64,000 nucleotides of DNA from Sphingomonas sp. CL5.1 (GCF_013344685.1 NZ_CP050138.1:1-64000); one strand, 5' to 3'. Numbered from the stretch's first letter, positions 8,361-16,661 are shown. A program made the numbers and translations. The notes: generated by a model from the sequence alone, not told the origin.

Positions 8361-8962
8361 CGGCTTCACCGGACGCAAAGGTCTCGGCTGAGCGGCGCAC
8401 ACTCTGGATCGTGCTGCTGCTCAACGCGGCGATCGCCGCCGGCTTCTTCGTGACGGGCCTGATCGGCGATTCCAGCGCACTCATTGCCAACGGCGTCGAC
8501 AACCTGTCGGACACCGCGGTCTATGCGCTGAGCCTTATTGCGCTCAGCCACGGGCCGACGTGGAAGACGCGGGCCGCAACCGTGTCGGGCGTCATGCTGC
8601 TGATCTTCGCCGTCGGCATCCTGATCGACGTCGGCCGCCGCTATGTCCAGGGCAGCGATCCGATCGGCCCGGCGATGATGGTGATGTCGGCCATCGCCGG
8701 CGTCGTGAACTATGTCTGCCTGCGCCTGCTCCAGAAGCTCAAGCAGCCCGATGTGAACCTGCGTGCTGCAACCACGTTCAGTTTCAACGACTTCATCTCC
8801 AACGGCGGCATCCTGATCGCGGGCGCGCTGGTGCTTTGGCTTGGTACGAATTGGCCCGATCTGCTGGTGGGCCTGGCTACCGCTCTGATCGCGATCAAGG
8901 GCGGCATCGAAATCCTGCGTGATGCGCAGGCAGAAACCAAGACCAATGCGGAGACGGCGTGA
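8357..8962 (+). CDS. Short CDF-family cation transporter
   Basis: A 201-aa protein of the cation diffusion facilitator family consisting of the six-helix membrane domain only. The cytoplasmic C-terminal domain of standard 300-aa members is absent. Helix 2 reads SALIANGVDNLSDTAVY and helix 5 reads TTFSFNDFISNGGILI. The positions that usually hold a metal-binding His in CzcD-type proteins are occupied by Asn or Asp, so metal selectivity may differ. The start at 8357 (ATGA overlap with the ZIP gene) is preferred over the longer frame from 8198, whose N-terminus is a shadow of the ZIP gene. Confidence 0.8.
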   Translation: MTASPDAKVSAERRTLWIVLLLNAAIAAGFFVTGLIGDSSALIANGVDNLSDTAVYALSLIALSHGPTWKTRAATVSGVMLLIFAVGILIDVGRRYVQGSDPIGPAMMVMSAIAGVVNYVCLRLLQKLKQPDVNLRAATTFSFNDFISNGGILIAGALVLWLGTNWPDLLVGLATALIAIKGGIEILRDAQAETKTNAETA

Positions 8963-11502
8963 TGACCGAAAAGCTCGAACTCGATATCCCCGTCCTGCTG
9001 CCGGAGGTTCCCGATGCGGCCGATGCCTGTGTCGGGCGCCTCGTCTCGACGTTGAGCGCCAAACCCGGCGTCGAGCGCGCGCACGTCCTGCCCGCCGATG
9101 GCGACACACCGGCAAAGCTGTGCATCCATTTCGACGGCGAAGCGCTGCCGCTGTCACGCGTGCGCGAGATGGTGCGGGCGGCGGGCGCCGAGATCAGTGG
9201 GCGATACGGCCATGCGACATGGCAGGTCGAAGGGATCGGGCACGAACGCCGCGCCCGCACCGTCGGCGAAACCCTGTGCAAAGTGCCCGGCGTGCTGCAG
9301 GCCCACGCCAGCGCCTCCGGCAGTGTCCGCGTCGAATATGACAGGGAGCGCGTCGACGAGGCCGCGATCGTTGCGGCGCTGGGCAAGCTCAAGGTCAAGC
9401 CGGGGAAGCGGACCGGCTCCGATCATGCCGACGACCATGCGGGACACGATCACGGCGCTGGCGACCATGCCCGGCACAATCACGGGCCTGACGGCCATGC
9501 CGAAGGCGCGGAAAAGCACGGACCGGGCGATGGCCACGATCACGCCCACGCCAATTTCCTCGGCCCCAATACCGAGCTGATCTTCGCGCTCGCCTGCGGC
9601 GCGCTGCTGGCAGTGGGATTCGCCATCGAGAAGCTGGTTGCGGGCGCCCCCGACTGGCTTCCGACCGCCTTTTATGTCGGCGCCTACGTGTTCGGCGGCT
9701 TCTTCACGCTGCGCGAGGCGATCGACAATCTGAAGCTCAAGAAATTCGAGATCGATACGCTGATGCTCGTCGCTGCCGCCGGCGCCGCGGCGCTCGGTGC
9801 CTTTGCTGAAGGCGCGCTGCTGCTGTTCCTGTTCAGCCTCGGCCATGCGCTCGAGCATTATGCGATGGGTCGCGCCAAGCGCGCGATCGAGGCGCTGGCT
9901 GAGCTCGCGCCCGACAAGGCGACGGTGCGCCGCGACGGACAGACGAAGGAGATTCCGGTCGAGGAGCTGGTGGTCGGCGACGTTGTGATCGTTCGTCCGA
10001 ATGAACGCCTGCCCGCCGACGGCTTCGTCATCAAGGGGTCTAGCGCGATCAACCAGGCCCCCGTCACCGGCGAGAGCATCCCGGTCGACAAGGAACCGGT
10101 TGCCGATGTCGAGGCGGCGCGCGCGAAGCCCGATGCGGTCGAGGCGACGTCGCGGGTGTTCGCCGGCACGATCAACGGCGGCGCCGCGATCGAGATTGAG
10201 GTGACACGGCGTTCCAACGAAAGCGCGCTCGCCAAGGTCGTGAAGATGGTGAGCGAAGCGGAGACGCAGAAGTCGCCCACGCAGCGGTTCACCGATCAGT
10301 TTGAGCGCGTCTTCGTGCCAGCGGTGCTGGCCCTCTCGTTCATCCTGCTGTTCGCGTGGGTCGTGGTCGACGAGCCGTTCCGCGATAGCTTCTATCGCGC
10401 GATGGCAGTGCTGGTCGCCGCCAGCCCGTGCGCGCTGGCGATCGCCACCCCAAGCGCGGTCCTGTCCGGGGTTGCGCGGGCGGCACGCGGCGGCGTGTTG
10501 GTGAAGGGCGGCGCACCGCTTGAAAACCTCGGCTCGCTGAAGGCAATCGCGTTCGACAAGACGGGGACGCTGACAGAAGGGCGACCCCGCATCACCGATG
10601 TCGTCCCCGTTGAGGGGGCGAGCGAAGAGGATCTGTTGGCGCTCGCCATTGCGGTCGAGGGCTTGAGCGATCACCCGCTGGCACAGGCGATCGTCAAGGA
10701 TGGTCGCGAGCGCCTGGGTGGGCGGGAGCTGCCAACCGCGACCGATCTCAAGAGCCTGACCGGGCGCGGCGTCACCGCGACCGTCGATGGCGAGACGGTG
10801 TGGATCGGCAAGGCCGAGATGTTCGGCGTGGAGGGTATCCCCACGCTGAACGCCGCTGCAATGGAGGCGATCGCGACGCTGCGCGACAATGGGCGTACCA
10901 CGATGGTCGTCCGTAAGGGCGACAAGGACATCGGCGCGATCGGGCTGATGGACACGCCGCGCGAAGCCGCCAAGGTCGCGCTTAAGCGACTGCGCGAGAT
11001 GGGTATCAGCCGGATGATCATGATCTCGGGCGATCATCAGAAGGTCGCTGACGCCATCGCCAGGGATGTCGGCCTCGACGAGGCATGGGGCGACCTGATG
11101 CCGGAAGATAAGGTTGCCGCGATCAAGAAGCTCGCCGGCGAAGACAAGGTCGCGATGGTCGGGGATGGCGTCAACGATGCGCCGGCGATGGCGAGCGCCA
11201 CGGTCGGCATCGCGATGGGCGCTGCGGGCTCGGATGTGGCGCTGGAGACGGCCGACGTCGCGCTGATGGCCGACGATCTCGCACACCTGCCGTTCGCGGT
11301 GGGGCTAAGCCGCCACACCCGCGGCATCATCCGGCAGAATGTGTTCGTCAGCCTCGGCGTCGTCGCGTTCCTCGTGCCCGCGACGATCCTGGGGCTGGGC
11401 ATCGGCCCGGCGGTCGCTATGCACGAAGGATCGACGCTGCTGGTCGTGTTCAATGCGCTGCGGCTGCTCGCCTATCGCGATCCGGCGAAGCAAGCGGCAT
11501 GA
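8962..11502 (+). CDS. P1B-4-type heavy-metal ATPase
   Basis: An 846-aa metal-exporting P-type ATPase. Two degenerate ferredoxin-like metal-binding domains (about 1-150) lack CxxC. A His/Asp-rich loop (about 154-200, repeats such as HAGHDHGAGDHARHNHG) follows before the membrane domain. Catalytic motifs are complete: TGES, DKTGTLTEG with the phosphorylated Asp near 532, and GDGVNDAPAM. The membrane metal site is SPC (about 488-490), not CPC, and the last helix has HEGST. SPC plus HEGxT define the P1B-4 subgroup (Co, Zn, Fe, Ni). A GTG at 8959 is an alternative start. It is the last intact gene of the transport operon. Confidence 0.9.
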   Translation: MTEKLELDIPVLLPEVPDAADACVGRLVSTLSAKPGVERAHVLPADGDTPAKLCIHFDGEALPLSRVREMVRAAGAEISGRYGHATWQVEGIGHERRARTVGETLCKVPGVLQAHASASGSVRVEYDRERVDEAAIVAALGKLKVKPGKRTGSDHADDHAGHDHGAGDHARHNHGPDGHAEGAEKHGPGDGHDHAHANFLGPNTELIFALACGALLAVGFAIEKLVAGAPDWLPTAFYVGAYVFGGFFTLREAIDNLKLKKFEIDTLMLVAAAGAAALGAFAEGALLLFLFSLGHALEHYAMGRAKRAIEALAELAPDKATVRRDGQTKEIPVEELVVGDVVIVRPNERLPADGFVIKGSSAINQAPVTGESIPVDKEPVADVEAARAKPDAVEATSRVFAGTINGGAAIEIEVTRRSNESALAKVVKMVSEAETQKSPTQRFTDQFERVFVPAVLALSFILLFAWVVVDEPFRDSFYRAMAVLVAASPCALAIATPSAVLSGVARAARGGVLVKGGAPLENLGSLKAIAFDKTGTLTEGRPRITDVVPVEGASEEDLLALAIAVEGLSDHPLAQAIVKDGRERLGGRELPTATDLKSLTGRGVTATVDGETVWIGKAEMFGVEGIPTLNAAAMEAIATLRDNGRTTMVVRKGDKDIGAIGLMDTPREAAKVALKRLREMGISRMIMISGDHQKVADAIARDVGLDEAWGDLMPEDKVAAIKKLAGEDKVAMVGDGVNDAPAMASATVGIAMGAAGSDVALETADVALMADDLAHLPFAVGLSRHTRGIIRQNVFVSLGVVAFLVPATILGLGIGPAVAMHEGSTLLVVFNALRLLAYRDPAKQAA

Positions 11503-11737
11503 TGGCGGATCGCTACGATGCCCTGATCGTCGGCGGCGGTCCCGGGGGCCTCACGGCGGCGATCTACCTTGCGCGATATCACCGCCGCGTCGTCGTGGTC
11601 GACGAAGGGCATATGCGGCGGGCGATATCGTCATGTCGCTCGATCAGATCAGCGTCGCGATGGGCCATGCGGCGATCGCCGCGACCGCCCTCCACAATGA
11701 TCTCCGCAACCGCGACGGGGAGGGCACCGCGTCTTGA
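11502..11737 (+). pseudogene. Thioredoxin-reductase-like gene with large internal deletion
   Basis: The first 36 codons encode the FAD-binding start of a thioredoxin-reductase-family flavoprotein (YDALIVGGGPGGLTAAIYLA then VVVVDEG). At about 11607-11618 the reading jumps to a different frame that encodes the family C-terminus (YAAGDIVMSLDQISVAMGHA then IAATALHNDLRNR). About 230 central codons, including the redox-active Cys pair and NADPH domain, are missing. The product cannot be functional. Stop at 11735-11737 overlaps the next gene. The deletion is seen directly; the ancestral function is inferred from the two ends. Confidence 0.85.
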
Positions 11738-12483
11738 AATGGCTGATCGTATTTGACCTCGACGGGACGCTTGCGGAGAGCAAGCGGCCCTTGTCGGCCG
11801 AGATTGCGGCGACGCTCGCCCGCCTACTGGCCGTGGTCGATGTCGCGGTGATCTCGGGCGGGGACTGGCCGCAATTCGACCGGCAGGTCGCCTCGCGCTT
11901 GCCGGCTGACGCCGCGCGCGAGCGGCTGTGGCTGATGCCGACCACTGGCACGAAGCTCTATCGCTTCGTCGATGGTGCGTGGCGCGCGATCTATGCTGAG
12001 CTGTTCGACGCCGCGGAGAAGGCGAGCATTAGCGCAGCCTTCGAACATGCGCTGTCGGAAGCCGGGCTTGCCGACGAGCGCATTTGGGGAGAACGGATCG
12101 AGGATAGGGGCAGCCAGATTACCTTTTCCGGCCTCGGGCAGGACGCGCCACTGGAAGCAAAAGAGGGATGGGACCCCGATCGCGCCAAGCGGACCGAGAT
12201 TCAGAAGTCGCTACGGGCGGCGCTGCCCGGCCTTTCGATCAACCTGGGCGGCACCACGTCGATCGATGTCACCCGTGCCGGCGTCGACAAGGGCTATGGG
12301 CTGAAGCGCCTGAGCAAGGAAAGCGGCGTGCCGCTGGCGGGTATGCTCTTCCTCGGCGATGCGATTTACCCTGGCGGCAACGACTATCCAGCTGCGGAAA
12401 TCGGCGTGGATACGGTGAAGGTCCGCGACATTGCCGAAACTGCGGCCGTCGTTTCGGCGATCATTGCCTGCCTGAAGCGCTGA
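11734..12483 (+). CDS. HAD-IIB family hydrolase (phosphomannomutase/sucrose-phosphatase-like)
   Basis: A 249-aa cytoplasmic phosphatase-fold protein. Motif I is FDLDGTLAES (nucleophile Asp about 8). Motif II is VISGGDW. The cap region holds GGTTSIDVTRAGVDKGYGL (motif III Lys). Motif IV is LGDAIYPGGNDYP. This combination matches the HAD-IIB branch containing eukaryotic-type phosphomannomutase. The start is a TTG overlapping the stop of the deleted reductase gene, so it was probably coupled to it. Substrate unknown, presumably a sugar phosphate. It is the last gene of the metal island. Confidence 0.78.
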   Translation: MKWLIVFDLDGTLAESKRPLSAEIAATLARLLAVVDVAVISGGDWPQFDRQVASRLPADAARERLWLMPTTGTKLYRFVDGAWRAIYAELFDAAEKASISAAFEHALSEAGLADERIWGERIEDRGSQITFSGLGQDAPLEAKEGWDPDRAKRTEIQKSLRAALPGLSINLGGTTSIDVTRAGVDKGYGLKRLSKESGVPLAGMLFLGDAIYPGGNDYPAAEIGVDTVKVRDIAETAAVVSAIIACLKR

Positions 12484-12543
12484 GAGCCGAATTGACAGGG
12501 CCGGGAAATTAAAGATTGATAATAATTGTTATGTTAAATTTGG

Positions 12544-12555
12544 CCAGTTCTGGGG
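12544..12555. repeat. Repeat CCAGTTCTGGGG, copy 1
   Basis: The 12-mer CCAGTTCTGGGG occurs here, just past the 3' end of the wHTH gene, and again at 14924-14935 upstream of luxI. A partial copy (CCAGTTCTG) lies at 12569-12577. Its core CCAGTTCTGG is palindromic. It could be a regulator-binding site of the quorum-sensing cluster; this is inference. Confidence 0.4.
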
Positions 12556-12558
12556 TGA

Positions 12559-13125
12559 TTAGAACGCCAGTTCTGCCTGCCTTGGAACCGCTCTCGGCTG
12601 CTCCTGGCGGCCGCCGATCAGACCACGCGCGCACCCTGCCAGAACATAGACGGCTTGGCGCTGCGCACCGCGATTATGATGATCGACACAATAGCCCTGA
12701 TAGTGCCGCTTGAGCAAGCCAGCGCGCACGAGTTCAGATACTGCCCGGCTCACATTCGTTTTTCCCGACGCCCGCACTTGCTCACGGATGGCGTCGTCAA
12801 CGATTGCCGTGGCCTGATCGACGTTGGCCGGCAATGCGCCTGACAGTGCCAGATCGCTGCGTATCCGCTCTTCCAGGGCAACGCGCCGGGGGTCACGCTG
12901 CCCCATCGGGGTGAGCGCATCACAAAGCCAGTCACGCAAGGGAATGAGGCCGCCGCCCTTGGCCACCAACGGCCCCGCGCTGCCGTCGGATCGGGAAACC
13001 TGTGCAATCAGGTTGAGCACCATGAAAGCATAGCGCGGTCGAGACGAGGACCGCGCAAGCATCTCCAGCAAGCAGGGCATATCCAGTTGCGGGCGGCCGT
13101 CGCCAATGATCGGAGCGTGCAACAT
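12559..13125 (-). CDS. Winged-helix-type conserved hypothetical protein
   Basis: A 188-aa protein without a name I can assign. Its C-terminal half looks like a DNA-binding winged helix: DDAIREQVRASGKTNVSRAVSELVRAGLLKRHYQGY, where a helix-turn-helix is followed by a basic wing (HHNRGAQRQAVYVL). The N-terminal half is helical (LLEMLARSSSRPRYAFMVLNLIAQ). It is transcribed away from luxR1, from a 260-bp intergenic region that holds a 30-bp palindrome. A regulatory role, perhaps at that palindrome, is inferred. Confidence 0.6.
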   Translation of the reverse strand: MLHAPIIGDGRPQLDMPCLLEMLARSSSRPRYAFMVLNLIAQVSRSDGSAGPLVAKGGGLIPLRDWLCDALTPMGQRDPRRVALEERIRSDLALSGALPANVDQATAIVDDAIREQVRASGKTNVSRAVSELVRAGLLKRHYQGYCVDHHNRGAQRQAVYVLAGCARGLIGGRQEQPRAVPRQAELAF

Positions 13126-13200
13126 AACAGGATTGAATCAAGCACATATAGGGGGTGAAGTGAATCCCCCTTTGCCGCAGATTTCATCATTTTGTCGGCT

Positions 13201-13230
13201 GTGACACTTTGCCCGAGGGTAAAGTGTCAC
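13201..13230. promoter_or_regulatory. 30-bp palindrome between wHTH gene and luxR1
   Basis: Ten-base arms GTGACACTTT and AAAGTGTCAC are perfectly complementary. The inner bases extend the stem through a G-T pair and CCC/GGG to a 2-nt centre. It lies in the divergent intergenic region, 75 bp upstream of the wHTH gene start. A second, shorter inverted repeat (AGGGGG / CCCCCT) lies at 13150-13171. The most likely use is an operator for a dimeric regulator; a cruciform or terminator is possible but no T-run follows. Confidence 0.5.
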
Positions 13231-13370
13231 GCGCGCCCTTTCCTTATAGCACCAGGCGAAGCCCGCTGAAGACGAGCTGTGCATTTCTTGCGGGGAGTCG
13301 GACATTGGCGGCACCCGGTCTTGTTTTTCAATGGCTTTGCCGAATGGTGGCTGGACTAAGCCGCCGTCGA

Positions 13371-13389
13371 AATGCGAGCCGTTCGCATT
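13371..13389. promoter_or_regulatory. Inverted repeat abutting the luxR1 start
   Basis: AATGCGA and TCGCATT are perfect 7-bp arms around GCCGT. The right arm ends at the base before the ATG at 13390. Binding of a regulator, or mRNA folding, here would block luxR1 translation or transcription. Inference from position only. Confidence 0.4.
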
Positions 13390-14148
13390 ATGGGAAGTTT
13401 GAAAGATGCCGGTCGCCTGGGTGACATCACTGCGTTCGAAGCAGAATGCCGGCAGGCGACGACCCTCGACCAACTCAAATCCATGCTCGATGCGATCGTG
13501 CGTCAGTTCGGGTTCCGCTGGTTCGCATTGGTGCATAATGTCGATCTGAAACGGACCACCCGCAAAGCTCTCCTCATAACCACCTACCCGGTGCGCTGGA
13601 TCGAGGAGGTGATGGATGCGCGCCTCTATATGGAGGATCCGGTCCACGCCGCCTGTGCCAAGACCGTCTCCGGGCTCACCTGGGATCAGATCGGGGACTA
13701 CATCGCGCCCAACGCGCGCCAGCTATCAATCCTGGAGCGGGGCCGCGCGCACGGACTGGCAGCTGGGTTCACCATGCCGATCAGGATGCGCGACGAGCCC
13801 GACGCGATGTTCACGGTGGCACGCCAAGGCGATGAGATGATTTCAAGCCCGGACCTTCTTTCGGCCCGTTTGGTTGGCACGGTCGCGTTCGACCGGGCGC
13901 GTAGCCTTCTGGGTCCCGATGAACTGGCAAACATGCCGATAGCTCTCAGCCCTCGCCAGATCGACTGCCTTGACCTCGTGGCACAAGGGAAAAGCGACTG
14001 GGAAATTGGCCAGATTCTGGGGCTGAGCCGCGATACGGTCCACGAATATGTCGAAGGCGCGCGCCGCCGTTATGGCGTCCGGCGCCGAACGCAGCTGGTG
14101 CTTCGCGCTGTTCGCGACGGCCATCTCAATATTGAGGCTCTCGTGTAG
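13390..14148 (+). CDS. LuxR-family quorum-sensing regulator 1
   Basis: A 252-aa regulator with an autoinducer-binding domain (about 20-165) and a LuxR-type helix-turn-helix (about 180-245). The N-domain has FGFRWFALVHNVDL, TYPVRWIEEVMDARLYMEDPV and WDQIGDYI, with the Trp/Tyr/Asp pattern of acyl-homoserine-lactone receptors. The C-domain has LSPRQIDCLDLVAQGKSDWEIGQILGLS. An upstream ATG at 13372 would add six residues; ATG 13390 aligns better with luxR2. It lies directly upstream of a second luxR and of luxI, so the pair probably controls the cluster or conjugation. Confidence 0.87.
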   Translation: MGSLKDAGRLGDITAFEAECRQATTLDQLKSMLDAIVRQFGFRWFALVHNVDLKRTTRKALLITTYPVRWIEEVMDARLYMEDPVHAACAKTVSGLTWDQIGDYIAPNARQLSILERGRAHGLAAGFTMPIRMRDEPDAMFTVARQGDEMISSPDLLSARLVGTVAFDRARSLLGPDELANMPIALSPRQIDCLDLVAQGKSDWEIGQILGLSRDTVHEYVEGARRRYGVRRRTQLVLRAVRDGHLNIEALV

Positions 14149-14168
14149 CGCAAGCAGATCGGCGGTTC

Positions 14169-14918
14169 ATGATCACCCTTGCCGAAGTGCAGGCATTCTG
14201 CACCGTTGCCCGTGCCGCTACCACCCCCCATGCTCTCATGCAGGCTGTCGAAGAAATCACGGCAGCGATGGGCTTTCGATATTTTGCTCTCGTGCATCAC
14301 GTCGACTTACTGAACCCTAGCAGCACAATCGTTCGTCTCGTCAGCTATCCTCGAGATTGGGTCGATGCGTTCGAAGAGGGTCGGCTGTATGCGGCCGACC
14401 CGATACATCGCGCCAGCCACACAACGACCGTCGGCTTCGCCTGGTCGAAGGTAGCAACGCTGATCACGTTGAACCCGCGCGATCACGCCGTACTCGCTGC
14501 CGCTCGCACAGCCGGCCTCGGCGACGGATTTACAATCCCCGCCCATATCCCCGGCGAGGCGAACGGATCATGCTCTTTTGCTATGCGCACCGGGGAGGAA
14601 CTGGAGGATGCGCAATTGCCGCTGGTCCAGCTCGTGGGCAGTTTTGCATTCGAGGCCGCCCGCAAGATAGCCCGATCGGGCATCGCGCCCATCCCGCCCG
14701 CCCCACAGCTCACCGATCGGCAAACAGAATGCGTAGCGCTTGTCGCGCGGGGAAAGACCGATTGGGAGATCGCCAGGATCCTTGGCGTCGGGGTTGAAAC
14801 GGTAACCCAGCATGTGAAAGACGCCCGCGACCGTTACGGTGTGACAAAGCGAACGATGCTCGCCATCCGGGCGCTGTTCGACGGAGCCATCAGCTTCACT
14901 GACATTCTCCGGCGCTGA
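14169..14918 (+). CDS. LuxR-family quorum-sensing regulator 2
   Basis: A 249-aa paralogue of the preceding regulator. The ligand domain has MGFRYFALVHHVDLL, YPRDWVDAFEEGRLYAADPIH and FAWSKV. The DNA-binding domain has LTDRQTECVALVARGKTDWEIARILGVG. It follows luxR1 by 20 bp and precedes luxI by 73 bp, a spacer holding the palindrome CCCCAGTTCTGGGG. Two tandem receptors next to one synthase may respond to different signals or form heterodimers; the sequence does not tell which. Confidence 0.87.
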   Translation: MITLAEVQAFCTVARAATTPHALMQAVEEITAAMGFRYFALVHHVDLLNPSSTIVRLVSYPRDWVDAFEEGRLYAADPIHRASHTTTVGFAWSKVATLITLNPRDHAVLAAARTAGLGDGFTIPAHIPGEANGSCSFAMRTGEELEDAQLPLVQLVGSFAFEAARKIARSGIAPIPPAPQLTDRQTECVALVARGKTDWEIARILGVGVETVTQHVKDARDRYGVTKRTMLAIRALFDGAISFTDILRR

Positions 14919-14921
14919 TCT

Positions 14922-14935
14922 CCCCAGTTCTGGGG
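14922..14935. promoter_or_regulatory. Palindrome CCCCAGTTCTGGGG upstream of luxI (repeat copy 2)
   Basis: A perfect 14-bp palindrome 56 bp upstream of the luxI ATG, sharing 12 bases with the copy at 12544. Position relative to luxI fits a lux-box-like operator. The luxI ribosome site GAGGAGG lies at about 14979-14985. Confidence 0.5.
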
Positions 14936-14991
14936 ATAACGCGGCTCATTACAAACTGCTCGATTGACGGCCTCTCACGAGGAGGTGCGTT

Positions 14992-15605
14992 ATGGTTGTT
15001 ATTGGTAATGGTATTGAACAGGCATTGAGTGACCGCCTGTTTCGCTCGATGTTTGAGGAACGCAAGCGAGTCTTTGTTGATCTGCTTGGCTGGGACATTC
15101 CTGTCCTCGCCGGTCGATATGAAATCGACCAGTTCGATGACGACGAAGCGACCTATATTGTCGTGACCGACGGGACAGGCGAGCATTGCGGATCTGCCCG
15201 TCTGCTTCGGACCGACCGACCGCACATCCTCGACACAATTTTCCCCCACCTGTGTGACGATATCCCGCCAGCAGGGCCGACGGTCCTCGAGATTACACGC
15301 TTTTGCTTGGCGCGTCGGCTGAAGGCTCGCGAGCGACTTGCGACGCGCAATCGTCTCGTGTCCGCTCTGGTCGAACATGCCCTTTGCACGGCATCACGAC
15401 ATATACCGGCGTTGCTGAGTGGGCGTGGTTTCAGCAGATTCTCGCATTTGGTTGGCAATGCCTTCCGCTCGGGATGCCGAGCAACGCCGACCGCGGCCTG
15501 TCTGCGATGCGGATAGATATTTCGCCGGCGACACCGGGCCTGCTGCGCCAATCCGGCATCTTCACGCCGATCCAGCTGATGGATCTCGATCGCGCGGCTG
15601 CCTGA
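14992..15605 (+). pseudogene. luxI: Acyl-homoserine-lactone synthase (LuxI), frameshifted
   Basis: Residues 1-131 read as a LuxI N-terminus: the FEERKRVFVDLLGWDIPV segment, DQFDDDEATYIVV, and SARLLRTDRPHILDTIFP, then ITRFCL. Near 15382-15386 the frame breaks. The correct continuation (LHGITTYTGVAEWAWFQQIL then AFGWQCLPLGMP, ending LDRAAA) is in the next frame and runs to 15605. One extra T in the run CCCTTTGC would restore a 205-aa protein of normal length. As read, the product stops at 15516 without the acyl-ACP-binding C-terminus. Either a true mutation or a homopolymer base-call error. Confidence 0.82.
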
Positions 15606-15623
15606 GAACTGGGAGATCATGAT

Positions 15624-16533
15624 ATGGCGACGAAATTAGCATCCGCGACGCTCGGATCTGAGCCGCATCATTCGCTCTGCGACACATTGTTGGCGGAGGG
15701 TTTTTGCGTTGTGCCGAACCTGATGCCAGTGCGCGACGTCGGTCTGTTGGCCGCAGATCTTGCTCCTCATTTTGAGGCAACGCCGTTTTGTGAAGGCGGA
15801 TTTTGGTGCTCGCACCAAGCGGTTCGGGAGTCTGCTCAAGCGATCCCGACATGCGCCGGCGTTCATCCAGCACCCGCAGATCATTGAGATGGCGCAGGCG
15901 GTACTCGGCCCGTGGTGTGACACGATCCAGCTCAATCTCGCCCAGGCACTTGAACTGCACCCGGGTGCCCTGCCGCAATTTCCACACCGGGATCAGGATA
16001 TGTGGCGCGGCCAGACCGGAGAAATCGAATATCTGATCAACGTGATGTGGCCGTTCACCGACTATCGGGCTGACAATGGGACGACCCTGATCTGGCCGAA
16101 CAGTCACGCCGTAAATGCGCTGAATCCGGAGCCTCCCGAGAAGCCGGTTGCCGTGGAATGCAGCCCGGGATCTGCGATTGTCTTTCTCGGCTCGACGCTT
16201 CACGGCGCCGGCGGCAACCAGTCATCCGATGTGCGTCAGGGCATGATCGTAAGCTACTGCCTAGGGTGGCTGAAGCCGTATGAAAATCAATGGCTGGTGT
16301 ATCCGCCAGACGTGGCGCGCTCGTTCGCACCCAGCCTGGCCGCACTGATCGGCTATCAGCAGCACAGACCCAATCTGGGGAATTACGAAGGGCGATGCCC
16401 ATCTATTCTGCTTGGGGACGAGCGTCTCGACCATGTCGGCGCGATCGATGCGTTACGTCCAGATCAAGCGGCAGCGCTTGAGGAATTCCTGGAAGGTCAG
16501 CGCCGGTTGCGCGCCGCATCGAACGAAATCTGA
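15624..16533 (+). pseudogene. Phytanoyl-CoA dioxygenase family protein (PhyH), frameshifted
   Basis: An Fe(II)/2-oxoglutarate dioxygenase-type protein encoded directly downstream of luxI, an association known in sphingomonads. Codons 1-59 (to FCEGGF) are in one frame. From about 15800 the rest (GARTKRFGSLLKRSRHAPAF to RLRAASNEI at 16533) is in the next frame. Removing one base from the GGCGGATTTTGG stretch restores a protein of about 302 aa. The second part contains FPHRDQD (metal-binding His and Asp) and STLHGAGGN (distal His). Substrate unknown; modification of the signal molecule has been considered for this family position. Confidence 0.78.
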
Positions 16534-16542
16534 TCGGCGCAC

Positions 16543-16560
16543 TCCCCCTTGGTGGGGGGA
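16543..16560 (+). terminator. GC hairpin after phyH
   Basis: TCCCCC and GGGGGA arms with a 6-nt loop, 10 bp after the phyH stop. Only a short TT follows, so it is a weak intrinsic terminator candidate separating the quorum-sensing cluster from the transfer operon. Confidence 0.4.
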
Positions 16561-16661
16561 TTGCTCGATAATGCCGCGCCGGGTTCAAAAGAAAGGTGAT
16601 TTTCAACGGAGAGTGGTCGGCGCATTTTTAATGCAGCGGCGCTGAAAAGCGGAGAAATCAG

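Noticed and set aside
9154..11286. Long - strand open frame of 710 codons opposite the P-type ATPase
   Set aside because: Antisense shadow of a high-GC gene; the sequence is Arg/His/Asp rich without domains, and the + strand protein is certain.
15379..15390. Programmed -1 frameshift in luxI
   Set aside because: The heptamer is not in the X_XXY_YYZ register for the luxI frame, and no downstream structure is evident; a lost base is simpler.
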